Source: Candidatus Bathyarchaeota archaeon
Lineage (GTDB): Archaea > Thermoproteota > Bathyarchaeia > JAPDIZ01
DNA: 64,000 nt
NCBI GenBank assembly: GCA_029259355.1
Contig: JAPDIZ010000002.1
Coordinates: 1-64,000 of the forward strand
Direction of reading: 5' to 3'
The notes below the pieces were generated by a model. That model ran no database searches and was not told the origin of the DNA. It saw only the letters and a list, made by a program, of their open reading frames with translations. The position numbers and the translations under genes were made by a program. How positions within the stretch are numbered: the stretch's first letter is position 1; every line of letters begins with the position of its first letter. This document shows, one piece after another, positions 35,309 through 43,931 of the stretch.

Positions 35309-36393
35309 AGTACTTCTTTCCTCCAGAAAGCATCGAGCGGGTTTTAAAGCAGTTTAGGGATGTGCTGGAAAGCGGAGCATACCTGACCATGGGCAAGCAC
35401 TGCGAGGAGTTTGAGCGAAAGTTCGCAGAGTACGTAGGCGTTAAGTACGCTTTGTCTATGAACAACGGGACTTCAGCGCTCGAGGCCATATTTAGAGCTA
35501 TAGGAGTCGAGGGTGCTGAGGTGGTGGTGCCTACCAACACCTTTGCAGCAACAGCTTTCGCCGTCATCTATGCAGGCGGTAGGCCTGTGTTCGCTGACAT
35601 AGGCCCCGACCTCACCGTAGACCCCAACGACGTCAGGAAGAGGATAACGGACAAGACCAAGGCTGTGGTGACTGTGCACATTGGTGGGCTTGTCTCCCCA
35701 AACACCTTGGAGCTTATGGAGATATGCGAGGAGAAGGGAATCTACCTAGTCGAGGACGCTGCTCACGCGCATGGAGGTATGCTCAACGGCAAAAAGGCTG
35801 GGTGCTTCGGCGTTGCAGCAGCGTTCTCGTTCTTCACAACCAAGGTCATGACCACCGGAGAAGGTGGGATGATCACCACAAACAATGAGGAAATATACGA
35901 GAAGGCTAAGCTGATGAGGGATCAAGCCAAGATCGAGGGTCGAAACTTCCACAGAGAGCTAGGCAACAACTGGAGGATGACGGAGTTTCAAGCCATCATG
36001 GGGTTGGAGCAGCTACGCCTGCTAGAGAAGATGATCGAGATGAGGACCAAGGTGGCTAGGGCATACGACGACGAGCTAAGCGGCATCCCCAAGCTCTCGC
36101 TCATGGAGATTCCTCCGCGAGTTAGACCAAACTACTATAAGTACATAGCCTTTCTCGAGGGGTACGACCGCGACAAGCTATACGCTGAGATGAAGGAGCT
36201 TGGCGTGAGCATGGGTGGATTGGTCTACGAAATACCTCTTCACAAGCAACCAGTTTTCCAGCGCTACGCGTCTGAGAGCTTGCCCGTTTCGGAGGACTTA
36301 TGCTCTAGGCACATATGCCCACCCATATACCCCCAGCTAACTGAGGAGGAGGTTTCATACGTCGCTAGCTGCTTGCGCAGGTGCTTGAGTTGA
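35290..36393 (+). CDS. DegT/DnrJ/EryC1-type sugar aminotransferase
   Basis: A 367-residue PLP enzyme: NNGTSALEAIFRAIG binding region, VVVPTNTFAATAFAV, VEDAAHAHGG with the PLP-contacting Asp/His, and the PLP lysine in FSFFTTKVMTTGEGG. These enzymes aminate keto-sugar nucleotides used in glycans. The next gene, an epimerase, overlaps its stop (TTGA), so the two form a sugar-nucleotide operon that fits with the neighbouring glycosyltransferase. Confidence 0.9.
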   Translation: MKVAATKYFFPPESIERVLKQFRDVLESGAYLTMGKHCEEFERKFAEYVGVKYALSMNNGTSALEAIFRAIGVEGAEVVVPTNTFAATAFAVIYAGGRPVFADIGPDLTVDPNDVRKRITDKTKAVVTVHIGGLVSPNTLELMEICEEKGIYLVEDAAHAHGGMLNGKKAGCFGVAAAFSFFTTKVMTTGEGGMITTNNEEIYEKAKLMRDQAKIEGRNFHRELGNNWRMTEFQAIMGLEQLRLLEKMIEMRTKVARAYDDELSGIPKLSLMEIPPRVRPNYYKYIAFLEGYDRDKLYAEMKELGVSMGGLVYEIPLHKQPVFQRYASESLPVSEDLCSRHICPPIYPQLTEEEVSYVASCLRRCLS

Positions 36394-37277
36394 GAGTTGC
36401 GATAACTGGTGGATTGGGTTTTATAGGGAAGCAGCTTGCGAAGAAGCTTTTGGAGAAGCACGACGTAACCATTGTTGACATTAGAACCGATGACTACATC
36501 GATGGCGTTGACTTCCAGTTCGCTGATTTGAGGAGGAGCGACCAAGCTGAGCACGCTCTTTCTGAGGTAGACGTAGTCTTTCACCTAGCTGGAACCGTGC
36601 TAAACGTAGCTAGGAAGAACCCGAGGCTCGCTGTTGAGCTGGACATACTGGGCACCCTCAACGTTTTAGAGGCTTGCGTCAAAAACCACGTTGGCAAGAT
36701 CGTCTACGCTAGCAGCTTCTACGTATACGATGGGCTGTCGCCAAGAGCGGAGGTTGATGAGGAAATAATCCCAAACCTCTTTGGCGCAGAGATGTTTGGT
36801 GTGGTAAAGATCGCTGCGGAGCGCTTGGTATACGAATATGAGAGGAAGTATGGGCTTAGGTACGTCATCTTGCGCTATGGACCCATCTACGGCCCCAGCC
36901 GAAGGTGCACCAGCGTCATATGCGACTTCATCAAAATGGGGTTGGAGAAGAAGCCTATAGTGATCTGGGGAAGGGGTGAGCGCAAAAACCAGTACACCTA
37001 CGTAGAGGACGTGGTTGAGGGAAGCGTAAAAGCCATGGGGTACGACAACGAAGTCTTTAACCTCATCTCACCCGAAAGAGTTGCGATAAGAGAAGTTGCA
37101 GAGATTCTATCGAAGAAGTATGGGTTCACCGTAGACTACGACCTAACCAAGCTAGAGGGCCCCTCCATGCCCTACATATCTCCTCAAAAAGCAATTGAGA
37201 AGCTGGGGTGGAAGCCAACTCCACTCGAAGAAGGTATCGAAAAAACCTACAAGGGCTTTAAAAAGAAGCTCCTTTAA
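36390..37277 (+). CDS. NAD-dependent epimerase/dehydratase with Phe at the catalytic Tyr position
   Basis: Extended SDR protein: NAD-binding TGGLGFIGKQLA at the N-terminus, DLRR acidic stretch, VYASSFYVYD with the conserved serines, and RYGPIYGPSR. The YxxxK active-site pair reads F-GVV-K (EMFGVVKIAAERL): the lysine is kept but the tyrosine is Phe. Without Tyr, classical oxidoreduction chemistry should be weak, so it may be inactive, use another base or bind sugars only. TTG 36390 overlaps the DegT stop and follows GGTG. Confidence 0.85.
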   Translation: MRVAITGGLGFIGKQLAKKLLEKHDVTIVDIRTDDYIDGVDFQFADLRRSDQAEHALSEVDVVFHLAGTVLNVARKNPRLAVELDILGTLNVLEACVKNHVGKIVYASSFYVYDGLSPRAEVDEEIIPNLFGAEMFGVVKIAAERLVYEYERKYGLRYVILRYGPIYGPSRRCTSVICDFIKMGLEKKPIVIWGRGERKNQYTYVEDVVEGSVKAMGYDNEVFNLISPERVAIREVAEILSKKYGFTVDYDLTKLEGPSMPYISPQKAIEKLGWKPTPLEEGIEKTYKGFKKKLL

Positions 37278-37341
37278 CACCGCTTAGCAGGCATAGAAAT
37301 CCAAAGTTTTATCTCTTCCTTAGCTTTTTCATAGCTAAGTA

Positions 37342-38130
37342 TTGAGGGGTTGGGCTAAATTGTTTGAAGAGCAGGTGAGCAAGCTATACGAGTATCTAAG
37401 GCTGAGGACCTCCCCCGTTGGGGTTAAGCTATCCAAAGACGCGGAGGAGCTGCTGAAGCACGGAAAGCGACCTCGGCAAAAAGCCACCGTCTGCCAGCTC
37501 ACCAGCCAAGCACGGATATGGGGAAGAGTTTTGGCAGCCACCCTAGATGACCTAATATGCGCAAGGGGCGCAACAGCCATAGGCTTTAGAGACTACCCAG
37601 AGGACATAGCCTCTGGTGAGAGAGACTACAACCGCCACTTTGGCACCGTAGAAGCGGGTAGGCTATCGATATCCAAGGTGCCGAAGATCGAGACGAGGAA
37701 GTACTCAGCGATCTTAGTCGCCCCCCTAACACGGATGCCCGTTGAGCCTGACCTCGTACTGGTCGTAGGCGATTCAGCGCAGATGCTTAGGCTTGTTCAG
37801 GGAATCCTCTGGCGAGACGAGGAGGAAGGAAGACTCTACTTCGGAAGCAACGGAACACAAGGAGTATGCGCCGATGCCATAGCCAACGCCATGATAACGG
37901 GTAGACCATCGATGGGCATACCCTGCTACGGCGCGAGGATGTTTGGAGGCTACAAAGACGACGAGCTCGTCATGGCCATTCCGCTAAAGTTCTTCGACGC
38001 AACCGTCGAGGGGTTGATGGAGTCTCACAAAGTTGGTGGAATGGTGTATCCTATCGTCACCCAAGGAATAGACGTAACCCCATATCACCCAGCAGCGCTC
38101 TACGTTATACAACCAGAGGTCAAGAAATAA
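37342..38130 (+). CDS. DUF169 family protein (copy 1)
   Basis: A 262-residue soluble protein with the DUF169 hallmarks: TSPVGVKLSKDAE near the N-terminus, a conserved Cys in KATVCQLTSQA, VLVVGDSAQMLRLVQ and GIPCYGARMFGGYKDDELVMAIP near the C-terminus. DUF169 proteins are of unknown function, often in anaerobes and near redox or radical enzymes. It is paralogous to the gene at 38546-39310, which lies on the other strand, with a dead gene between them. TTG 37342 is used; TTG 37360 is possible. Confidence 0.82.
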   Translation: MRGWAKLFEEQVSKLYEYLRLRTSPVGVKLSKDAEELLKHGKRPRQKATVCQLTSQARIWGRVLAATLDDLICARGATAIGFRDYPEDIASGERDYNRHFGTVEAGRLSISKVPKIETRKYSAILVAPLTRMPVEPDLVLVVGDSAQMLRLVQGILWRDEEEGRLYFGSNGTQGVCADAIANAMITGRPSMGIPCYGARMFGGYKDDELVMAIPLKFFDATVEGLMESHKVGGMVYPIVTQGIDVTPYHPAALYVIQPEVKK

Positions 38131-38143
38131 TGGGGTTTGTATC

Positions 38144-38520
38144 CTACTCTGGGATTCCAGTGAGTTTCTTAGCGACTTCCATTCTTTTTCTTAAGTCGTA
38201 GTTTCTAAACACCTCTATCTTCTCTGCTTCGGGCGATCCATCGTTGCACATGGCTACCCCCATTAGCCATCCGCTAAATGCCGACGCAGTTATATCCTCA
38301 ATCAGCTTAAACGCCCTAAACCTATACTCTGTGAGGACGCCTCTTCGGCCTCATAGGTACTTTTCGAGGATGCTTACAGTCGAGTTCTATTGGCGCAGCA
38401 GCAAAATCGTGTTCAGCCAAGGCCCTATACCACCTATGTCAACGTATGAGAAGCCTAGATCTATGCGCGAAATTACCAGCCAACTCCGATAAAAGAGGGT
38501 TTTGCTTGCCTTCAAGGCAA
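38144..38520 (-). pseudogene. Remnant of a 4-hydroxybutyryl-CoA dehydratase / 4-hydroxyphenylacetate hydroxylase-family gene
   Basis: The minus strand reads YRFRAFKLIEDITAS, then SGWLMGVAMCNDGSPEAEKI and RNYDLRKRMEVAKKLTGIPE before TAG 38144. This is the C-terminal end of the AbfD/HpaB fold: LIEDLTAS followed by GSPEA and a final AKKL-x-GI-x-E. Upstream, ILEKYL and YVDIGGI also match, but in-frame TGA (38351-38353) and TAG (38387-38389) interrupt it, and everything before ~38520 is missing. Only about 110 of ~500 codons survive, so the gene is dead. Which of the two enzymes it was cannot be decided. Confidence 0.7.
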
Positions 38521-38545
38521 TAGCTGGGTAGAGCTGCCAACGCTC

Positions 38546-39310
38546 TTACTTAAGTTTGCTCACAAACTCTGCGAACATCTTGGGAAATCGCGGCTGGTAT
38601 AGCAGGTATGTCGGAGGTGGATGACGCATACCCATAGCTGCTCCCGCTTTCTCTAGGCCCTGTAGAATCTCATCAGCCATCTCCGGGGGGAATGCAAAGG
38701 ATGCTTCGTGGTCTTGGACACCGCCCATTACTCGTACGCCAGCGCCTGGAACCACTACTTGTGGAGACTTCCTTTTGTATACGCTGATGATCTCCTTTCC
38801 ACAGGCGAATTTTCCGACGAAGTTGCAGGAGAACGCGGGGTTCTTGAGGTAAGTCGCTGCTTGTATCAGCCTAGTTAGCTGAGCTGCGTTGCAATAAATC
38901 ACCACAGAGTCTGGGTCGAAGGAGAATCGCTCCAAAGGTGCTATGTACAAACCCGCACACTCCTCCAAAGTGTCTATGGACTCCCAGAGGCGTCTACCCA
39001 TATCCTCATTTACTACCCAGCCGACTTGGACCATTAGCTTGGCAAAGTCGTCAACGCTCTCGAGCTTTTTCCACCCAAACCCAGCCAATGCTGGTGGACA
39101 AGCTACGTCCTCAGCTGTCAGCCCTATGGACCATCCATACCTGCGTGCAATGGTTTCTGCTTGACACACAGCCATCTTTACGCCAAAGTCTTTTGGTCTC
39201 CTAGTCTTTTCGGGAAAATCCTTCTCATCCATGAACTTAGCTCCTATAGGGCGTGTCTCAGGCTTCAGAAGCTCATCGAGCCGCTTTACAAACTCAACCC
39301 AATTTGTCAT
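38546..39310 (-). CDS. DUF169 family protein (copy 2)
   Basis: A 254-residue paralogue of the 37342-38130 protein: TRPIGAKFMDEKD, the conserved Cys in MAVCQAETIARRYGWS, DSVVIYCNAAQLTRLIQAATYL and GAGVRVMGGVQDHEASFAFPPE. The extra cysteines in this copy (ACPPALAGFG, CNFVGKFACG) are not all shared. Start ATG 39310 with GGTG upstream. It is divergent from the MFS gene through a promoter region with a tandem TATA-containing repeat. Confidence 0.82.
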   Translation of the reverse strand: MTNWVEFVKRLDELLKPETRPIGAKFMDEKDFPEKTRRPKDFGVKMAVCQAETIARRYGWSIGLTAEDVACPPALAGFGWKKLESVDDFAKLMVQVGWVVNEDMGRRLWESIDTLEECAGLYIAPLERFSFDPDSVVIYCNAAQLTRLIQAATYLKNPAFSCNFVGKFACGKEIISVYKRKSPQVVVPGAGVRVMGGVQDHEASFAFPPEMADEILQGLEKAGAAMGMRHPPPTYLLYQPRFPKMFAEFVSKLK

Positions 39311-39340
39311 AAGAACACCTCTTGCGCTATAAAAGCGGTA

Positions 39341-39370
39341 TTAGCTATATAAGGATTAGCTATATAAGGA
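39341..39370. repeat. Perfect 15-bp tandem duplication carrying TATA elements
   Basis: TTAGCTATATAAGGA occurs twice head to tail (39341-39355 and 39356-39370) in the divergent DUF169/MFS intergenic region. Each copy has a TATATAAG element that reads as a TATA box for the MFS gene, and the complement (CCTTATATAG) could serve the DUF169 gene. Confidence 0.75.
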
Positions 39371-39425
39371 GAGCTGCGAATTTGTTCTCCAACTGGCTTT
39401 TCCCTCAACTGCGCGAGGGTTTGTT

Positions 39426-40517
39426 TTGGAAGACACTAGGTGCGCTTACGCCGTATTCTTCCTCTCAAGAACCAGCGAAATGATGGCTCTTCTTTTTATC
39501 CCTCTTCTAGGCCTAGAACTTGGCTTATCGCTTTGGGAAGTAGGAATCATAGTAGCCTCCTACCAGCTCGCAAATCTCATCTCACACACCCTCTTCGGCT
39601 GGGCATCTGACAAAGTTGGGAGGAGAAAACCTTTTGTGGTTGCTGGCTGCTTAGCCTCTTCCGCCATTTTTTGGGCACACCTAGCCATATCAGACTTTTC
39701 GTCGATGCTAGCGATCAGGTTTGGAGCAGGCTTAGCCATTGGAGCGGTTTTCTACCCCCTTATTGCCTATGCTTCTTCTTCACAGAGGTTTGAGAAGCCC
39801 GTTGGCCTACTGAGCTCCATGGGGAGCTTGGGGTGGTTGGCTGGAGACGTAGCAGCAGGAGCGATTGGGCGATATGACCTCATCTTTGAAGCATCGGCAG
39901 CGCTTCTCCTATTGGCTTCCGCGCTCTCACTCTTCATTAAGGAATCACCAGCTCCTAGAAGCCATCGCACAGCGAGGGTGCAGGAGGTCTTTAGAAGAGG
40001 TAGGTGGCTGTACACCAGCTACTTCCTGAGGCACTTAGCCGCTTACAACATATGGGCTGTCTTCCCCATCTACCTCTCGATGCTTGGCGCGTCAAAGCTC
40101 TGGATAGGCATACTCTACGCGCTCAACATGGGGGCGCAGGTGCTGGCTATGAACATAGCTGGCTTCCTCGCCGAGGGCGGAGGGGAGAAACGATTGGTTA
40201 GAGCTGGGATACTGCTCTCCGCAGCAGTGTTCACAACCTACTGGTTGTCACAGAGCTATCTGCAGGTCGCGCCTGCGCAGGTGCTACTAGGGTTTGCTTG
40301 GGGATTCCTCTACGTAGGCTCACTGATCTACCTGATTAGGAGAAGCCCTGAGGAGCGAGCAACAGCTACTGGCATATTGGGATCAACCATCTCAGCCGCA
40401 GCGGTTTTCGGCTCCTTCCTAAGCGGAGCAGTGGCCGAAGTCTTTTCGCCAAGAGAAAACACCCTGCTCGGAGCGTTTATAGCTCTTCTCGCCCTCATCA
40501 CTTCTCTACAGATATAG
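39426..40517 (+). CDS. MFS permease
   Basis: A 363-residue major facilitator with about twelve helices. The loop 2-3 signature GWASDKVGRRKPFVVAG is present and a central charged loop divides two halves; a second copy-like GFLAEGGGEKRLVRAG follows helix 8. TTG 39426 follows GAGGGT. Substrate unknown. It is transcribed from the promoter shared with the divergent DUF169 gene, so the two may be coregulated. Confidence 0.87.
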   Translation: MEDTRCAYAVFFLSRTSEMMALLFIPLLGLELGLSLWEVGIIVASYQLANLISHTLFGWASDKVGRRKPFVVAGCLASSAIFWAHLAISDFSSMLAIRFGAGLAIGAVFYPLIAYASSSQRFEKPVGLLSSMGSLGWLAGDVAAGAIGRYDLIFEASAALLLLASALSLFIKESPAPRSHRTARVQEVFRRGRWLYTSYFLRHLAAYNIWAVFPIYLSMLGASKLWIGILYALNMGAQVLAMNIAGFLAEGGGEKRLVRAGILLSAAVFTTYWLSQSYLQVAPAQVLLGFAWGFLYVGSLIYLIRRSPEERATATGILGSTISAAAVFGSFLSGAVAEVFSPRENTLLGAFIALLALITSLQI

Positions 40518-40947
40518 AGCCAACAACTAGCTTGGAGCACACCACAACCTTCTCAATCAGTTGAGCGCGTGGCTTTTCGGCAAAACTGTTTGCAGCATTA
40601 GACTATTTAGGTTTTCACAGAAAGAGGCATATAGTTGCACAATCCTTCATTTTAGTCCGAGGATTTGCCTTCTCCTCCACCAAACTCTTTTCCATCACTT
40701 ATGGAAATTTTTCGCCTGAAATGGCCTTTTCTCTCGAGTCATGTACATTGTGGAGTATAAAGATGCCAAAAAACCAGCGGGTTAGGTAACAATAGACAAT
40801 ATTTAAAATAATCGAAGAAAATTGAATAATTTTGTGTAGTTCTGTTCAACTACAAATGATTTTCTCGTAATAATTGGAAAACTCGAAAATTGTTATATAC
40901 AACATTTGTTCTTCATTTGTTGTTACAATGCACGCAAGGTGAAGTAG
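40518..40947. other. AT-rich intergenic region upstream of the TackOD1-like gene
   Basis: About 430 bases without an ORF I believe in, becoming strongly AT-rich toward the right. TTATATAC at 40893-40900 is a good TATA box for the gene at 40948, and CATTTGTT is directly repeated between it and the start. Nothing else recognised. Confidence 0.5.
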
Positions 40948-42279
40948 TTGGTTAGGATACCTCGTCCTTCTGAACCCGTTCACTTAAAGGAGCTTTGGCG
41001 AAGCGAGCTTGAGAGAAATCGAGCCGCTGCCATAGCTTCCATCAAGTTCGGAACGTGGTTCACCAAGCCGTATTGGAATAACTACAAAGATCTTCTGGAG
41101 AGGCGGGGCGTTAGCCTACAAGACCTAGTACAGGCATACCAGATGTGCTACCAACGGTTCGTCGACTGGGTTGAGGACAAGGAGAAATGGGACGACGCAA
41201 TTCTAGGCCTCGAAGAGCAGCTTAACGCGTTAATAGAGAACGGTGCTGCAACTATTCTTCCAGTTGAGAAAGAACCTGAGAAGCTTGATGAGCACTCTCT
41301 GCTCAGAAAGGAAGAGGTACAGACTATTCTGAGGGCATTAGAAGCTGGGGAGCTAGAGAGCATACAGCCCGTGCTGGATTTTGAGAAGGGAATGGTCTAC
41401 CCAAGCGTTAAGAAGCTAACAAAGACTTCTGATGAAAACATCGCGCACGCCCTAGATGCCCTAGTTGAGGAGGGTTTTCTCTCCTCTGAGGTCGTTGATA
41501 GCGTCGCTGTCTGCCCTGAGTGTGGGTCGCATAGGCTAATCCTTCAACCGCGCTGCCCATCGTGTGGATCTGGAAAGCTTGTGAAAAAGCCTACGATACA
41601 GCACTTGAGCTGTGGCTACTATGATTTTGAGGAGAATTTCAGAAGAGGAGATAGGCTCATCTGCCCCAAGTGCGAAAACCCCCTCAAGGCTTTGGGAGTA
41701 GACTACATTAGACCAGGTTTGAACTATCGGTGCTTGAGCTGCGGATCCTTTTTCCCCAACCCCAGGATGAGGTATGTTTGCAGCAACAACCACGAGTTCT
41801 TTGACGAGGAGTTCACCCTTAAGGAGGTCAAGGTCTATACGCTCAACCCAGCAAAGAAGCCGCATATCGGGCGGGTTATGCTCGACATAAAGTCTGCGCT
41901 GCAGATCTTGGAGGATGGCGGGTTCTACGTAGAGGTCCCAACGTACCTGCGAGGTATATCAGGAGTACCTCTTGAGTTCTCCTTCGCAGTGTGGTCCAAT
42001 AGAGACGCTAGGGACGGGGGCAGCCCCCCATATCTAGTTGGGGAGGTCTTTACATCGGAAGACGCTGTTGATGTCAATGCCGTCCTCTCATTTTGGGCTA
42101 AGTCAATGGACATAGAAGCAAAGAACAAGATCTTGGTAGCTGTCCCCGGATTTGACGATACAGCGAGAAACTTAGCGAAAAGCTACAACATCTTCCTGCT
42201 CGAGGGCAAGAGCGTAGCTGAGCTAGATCAGAAGATGAGGGATCTGTTCACGAAGCTAGCGTCTGCGCAGAGGAAGTAG
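40948..42279 (+). CDS. Zinc-ribbon regulator resembling the TackOD1 output domain
   Basis: A 443-residue soluble protein in three parts. Residues 1-115 are helical and unknown. Residues ~118-185 look like a winged helix (VYPSVKKLTKTSDENIAHAL then LVEEGFL). Residues 189-290 have five paired or single cysteine sites: 189/192, 203/206, 222, 239/242, 262/265 and 278. The HLSCGYYDFEENF, CPKC and ALGVDYIRPGLNYRC order resembles the TackOD1 output domain of archaeal signal transduction. The last ~140 residues are an alpha/beta domain of unknown type. It lies just upstream of a processive GT2 synthase, a context fitting control of polysaccharide synthesis. Confidence 0.62.
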   Translation: MVRIPRPSEPVHLKELWRSELERNRAAAIASIKFGTWFTKPYWNNYKDLLERRGVSLQDLVQAYQMCYQRFVDWVEDKEKWDDAILGLEEQLNALIENGAATILPVEKEPEKLDEHSLLRKEEVQTILRALEAGELESIQPVLDFEKGMVYPSVKKLTKTSDENIAHALDALVEEGFLSSEVVDSVAVCPECGSHRLILQPRCPSCGSGKLVKKPTIQHLSCGYYDFEENFRRGDRLICPKCENPLKALGVDYIRPGLNYRCLSCGSFFPNPRMRYVCSNNHEFFDEEFTLKEVKVYTLNPAKKPHIGRVMLDIKSALQILEDGGFYVEVPTYLRGISGVPLEFSFAVWSNRDARDGGSPPYLVGEVFTSEDAVDVNAVLSFWAKSMDIEAKNKILVAVPGFDDTARNLAKSYNIFLLEGKSVAELDQKMRDLFTKLASAQRK

Positions 42280-42368
42280 CTTAACAGCTAGGAGGCCTTG
42301 GAAGCCTGAAGACTCCTTACGGAGGCTACTCCATAAAGCTTCTAATTCTTAAGTTCTCCCTAGCGCTT

Positions 42369-43808
42369 TTGCTGATTCTTGCCCTCTCAGTGCTCTTAGT
42401 GCTTCTTATACCAAGCACCATCACCTACGCTTCGCTAGTTGTTAGCGTACTCCTCGTCGCCTACGTCTACCTAAGGATAGCCATCAAGCCCAAGAACGGC
42501 GGTGGTGGGCTAAAGCTCCCATCGCTCTACACGATCGCCATAGTGTTGCTCCCCGTATTCTTCGCTATCTTGGTCGCTATTGAGGGGTATCGAAGCTGGC
42601 AACACCTCTTTCTAACCATGATAGCTGCTGGGCTTACCCTAACCTTTTGGTACAACTTCCTCACAATCCCTCTAGCAGTCTACCACAAGACCAGAGAGGT
42701 GAAGGAAGCGGGTCCAGCGACCGAGTACCCAACAGTCTCCATCATCGTGCCAGCCTACAACGAGGAAAAAGTCATCGCCAAAACCATCGAGTCATTGATC
42801 GAGGCTGACTACCCCAGCAAGGAGATCATAGTGGTCGACGACGGGTCAACAGATAGAACGCTTGAGATCGCTAGGCAATACACAAAGTACGGCGTAAAGG
42901 TCTACCACAAGGAAAACGGTGGAAAATGGTCTGCCATCAACTACGGGCTCAAGTTCGCAAAGGGCGACGTAGTGGTTACGACAGACGCAGACTGCGTAGT
43001 CGGCAGAGACTCTCTGAAGGAGCTCGTCAAGAGGTTTTCAGACCCAAGGGTTGTAGCGGTCGCAGGCAACATCAAGGTTTTGAACAGAGAAAACCTTATC
43101 ACCAAGTGCCAAGCCCTCGAGTACATCCTCAGCATAAGCATCTTCAGGAGAGCCCTTGACCTCACGGGAGCCGTACCCGTAGTCCCCGGTTCGCTGGGAG
43201 CTTTTAGGCGAAGGGCGCTTCAAGGCGTTGGCCTATACGACAAAGACACCTTCGTCGAAGACTTCGACCTAACGACGAAGCTGCTGAAGATGGGCAGCAC
43301 TGTTCAAGCCAGCACCTTCGCCCTAGCCTACACCGAAGCCCCCGCGACGCTTAGAGACCTCTACAGGCAGAGGATGAGGTGGTACCGAGGAAACCTACAA
43401 ACTCTCGTTAAACACAGAGACGCCTTCACCAACCCAAGATACTCCTTCCTACAGAGGCTATCGTTTCCCTTCATCTTAACATGGATGACTCTTCTCCCAA
43501 TAGCTGGGTTAGTGGTGCTGGCAGCTTCCATACTAGCTGTGCTCTCAGGCGCATACATGCAGGTCGCGACGCTCTTTTTAGTCTTCGTAGCTCTTCAGAC
43601 GCTTCAAAGCCTCATCGCCATAGAAATTGACGAAGAGGATCGGAAGCTAGCCATATACGCACCCCTGTTCGTAATCGGCTACAAGCAGCTCATAGACTTC
43701 TTCACGCTGAAAGCCGTCTTCGACTTGCTTACAAAGAGAAAGGGGACGTGGACTAGGGTTCGAAGAATAGGGTATCTCCAGCAGAAGGAGATTTCGAGGA
43801 AGCGCTGA
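42369..43808 (+). CDS. Processive family 2 glycosyltransferase, membrane-bound
   Basis: A cellulose/hyaluronan-synthase-like enzyme: two N-terminal helices, GT-A domain with SIIVPAYNEE, VVDDGSTDRT, TDADC (metal-binding DxD), VEDFDLT (catalytic Asp) and RQRMRWYRGN (QxxRW that holds the growing chain), then three to four C-terminal helices. It probably makes and exports a surface polysaccharide. The listed TTG 42369 has no Shine-Dalgarno; GGAGG at 42321-42325 is seven bases before in-frame ATA 42333, which would give a fuller first helix (KLLILKFSLALLL). Confidence 0.9.
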   Translation: MLILALSVLLVLLIPSTITYASLVVSVLLVAYVYLRIAIKPKNGGGGLKLPSLYTIAIVLLPVFFAILVAIEGYRSWQHLFLTMIAAGLTLTFWYNFLTIPLAVYHKTREVKEAGPATEYPTVSIIVPAYNEEKVIAKTIESLIEADYPSKEIIVVDDGSTDRTLEIARQYTKYGVKVYHKENGGKWSAINYGLKFAKGDVVVTTDADCVVGRDSLKELVKRFSDPRVVAVAGNIKVLNRENLITKCQALEYILSISIFRRALDLTGAVPVVPGSLGAFRRRALQGVGLYDKDTFVEDFDLTTKLLKMGSTVQASTFALAYTEAPATLRDLYRQRMRWYRGNLQTLVKHRDAFTNPRYSFLQRLSFPFILTWMTLLPIAGLVVLAASILAVLSGAYMQVATLFLVFVALQTLQSLIAIEIDEEDRKLAIYAPLFVIGYKQLIDFFTLKAVFDLLTKRKGTWTRVRRIGYLQQKEISRKR

Positions 43809-43931
43809 GGCATAGTTCAAGCCCTCGCCGACGCCAGCGGTGTAGAAAAGATGGCATTGCTTAGGCTTGTTGCTGAAAAACCACGATACCTCTTTATTTA
43901 CAAAAAGCTACTTTGCTAAGGGGATGGCTAC

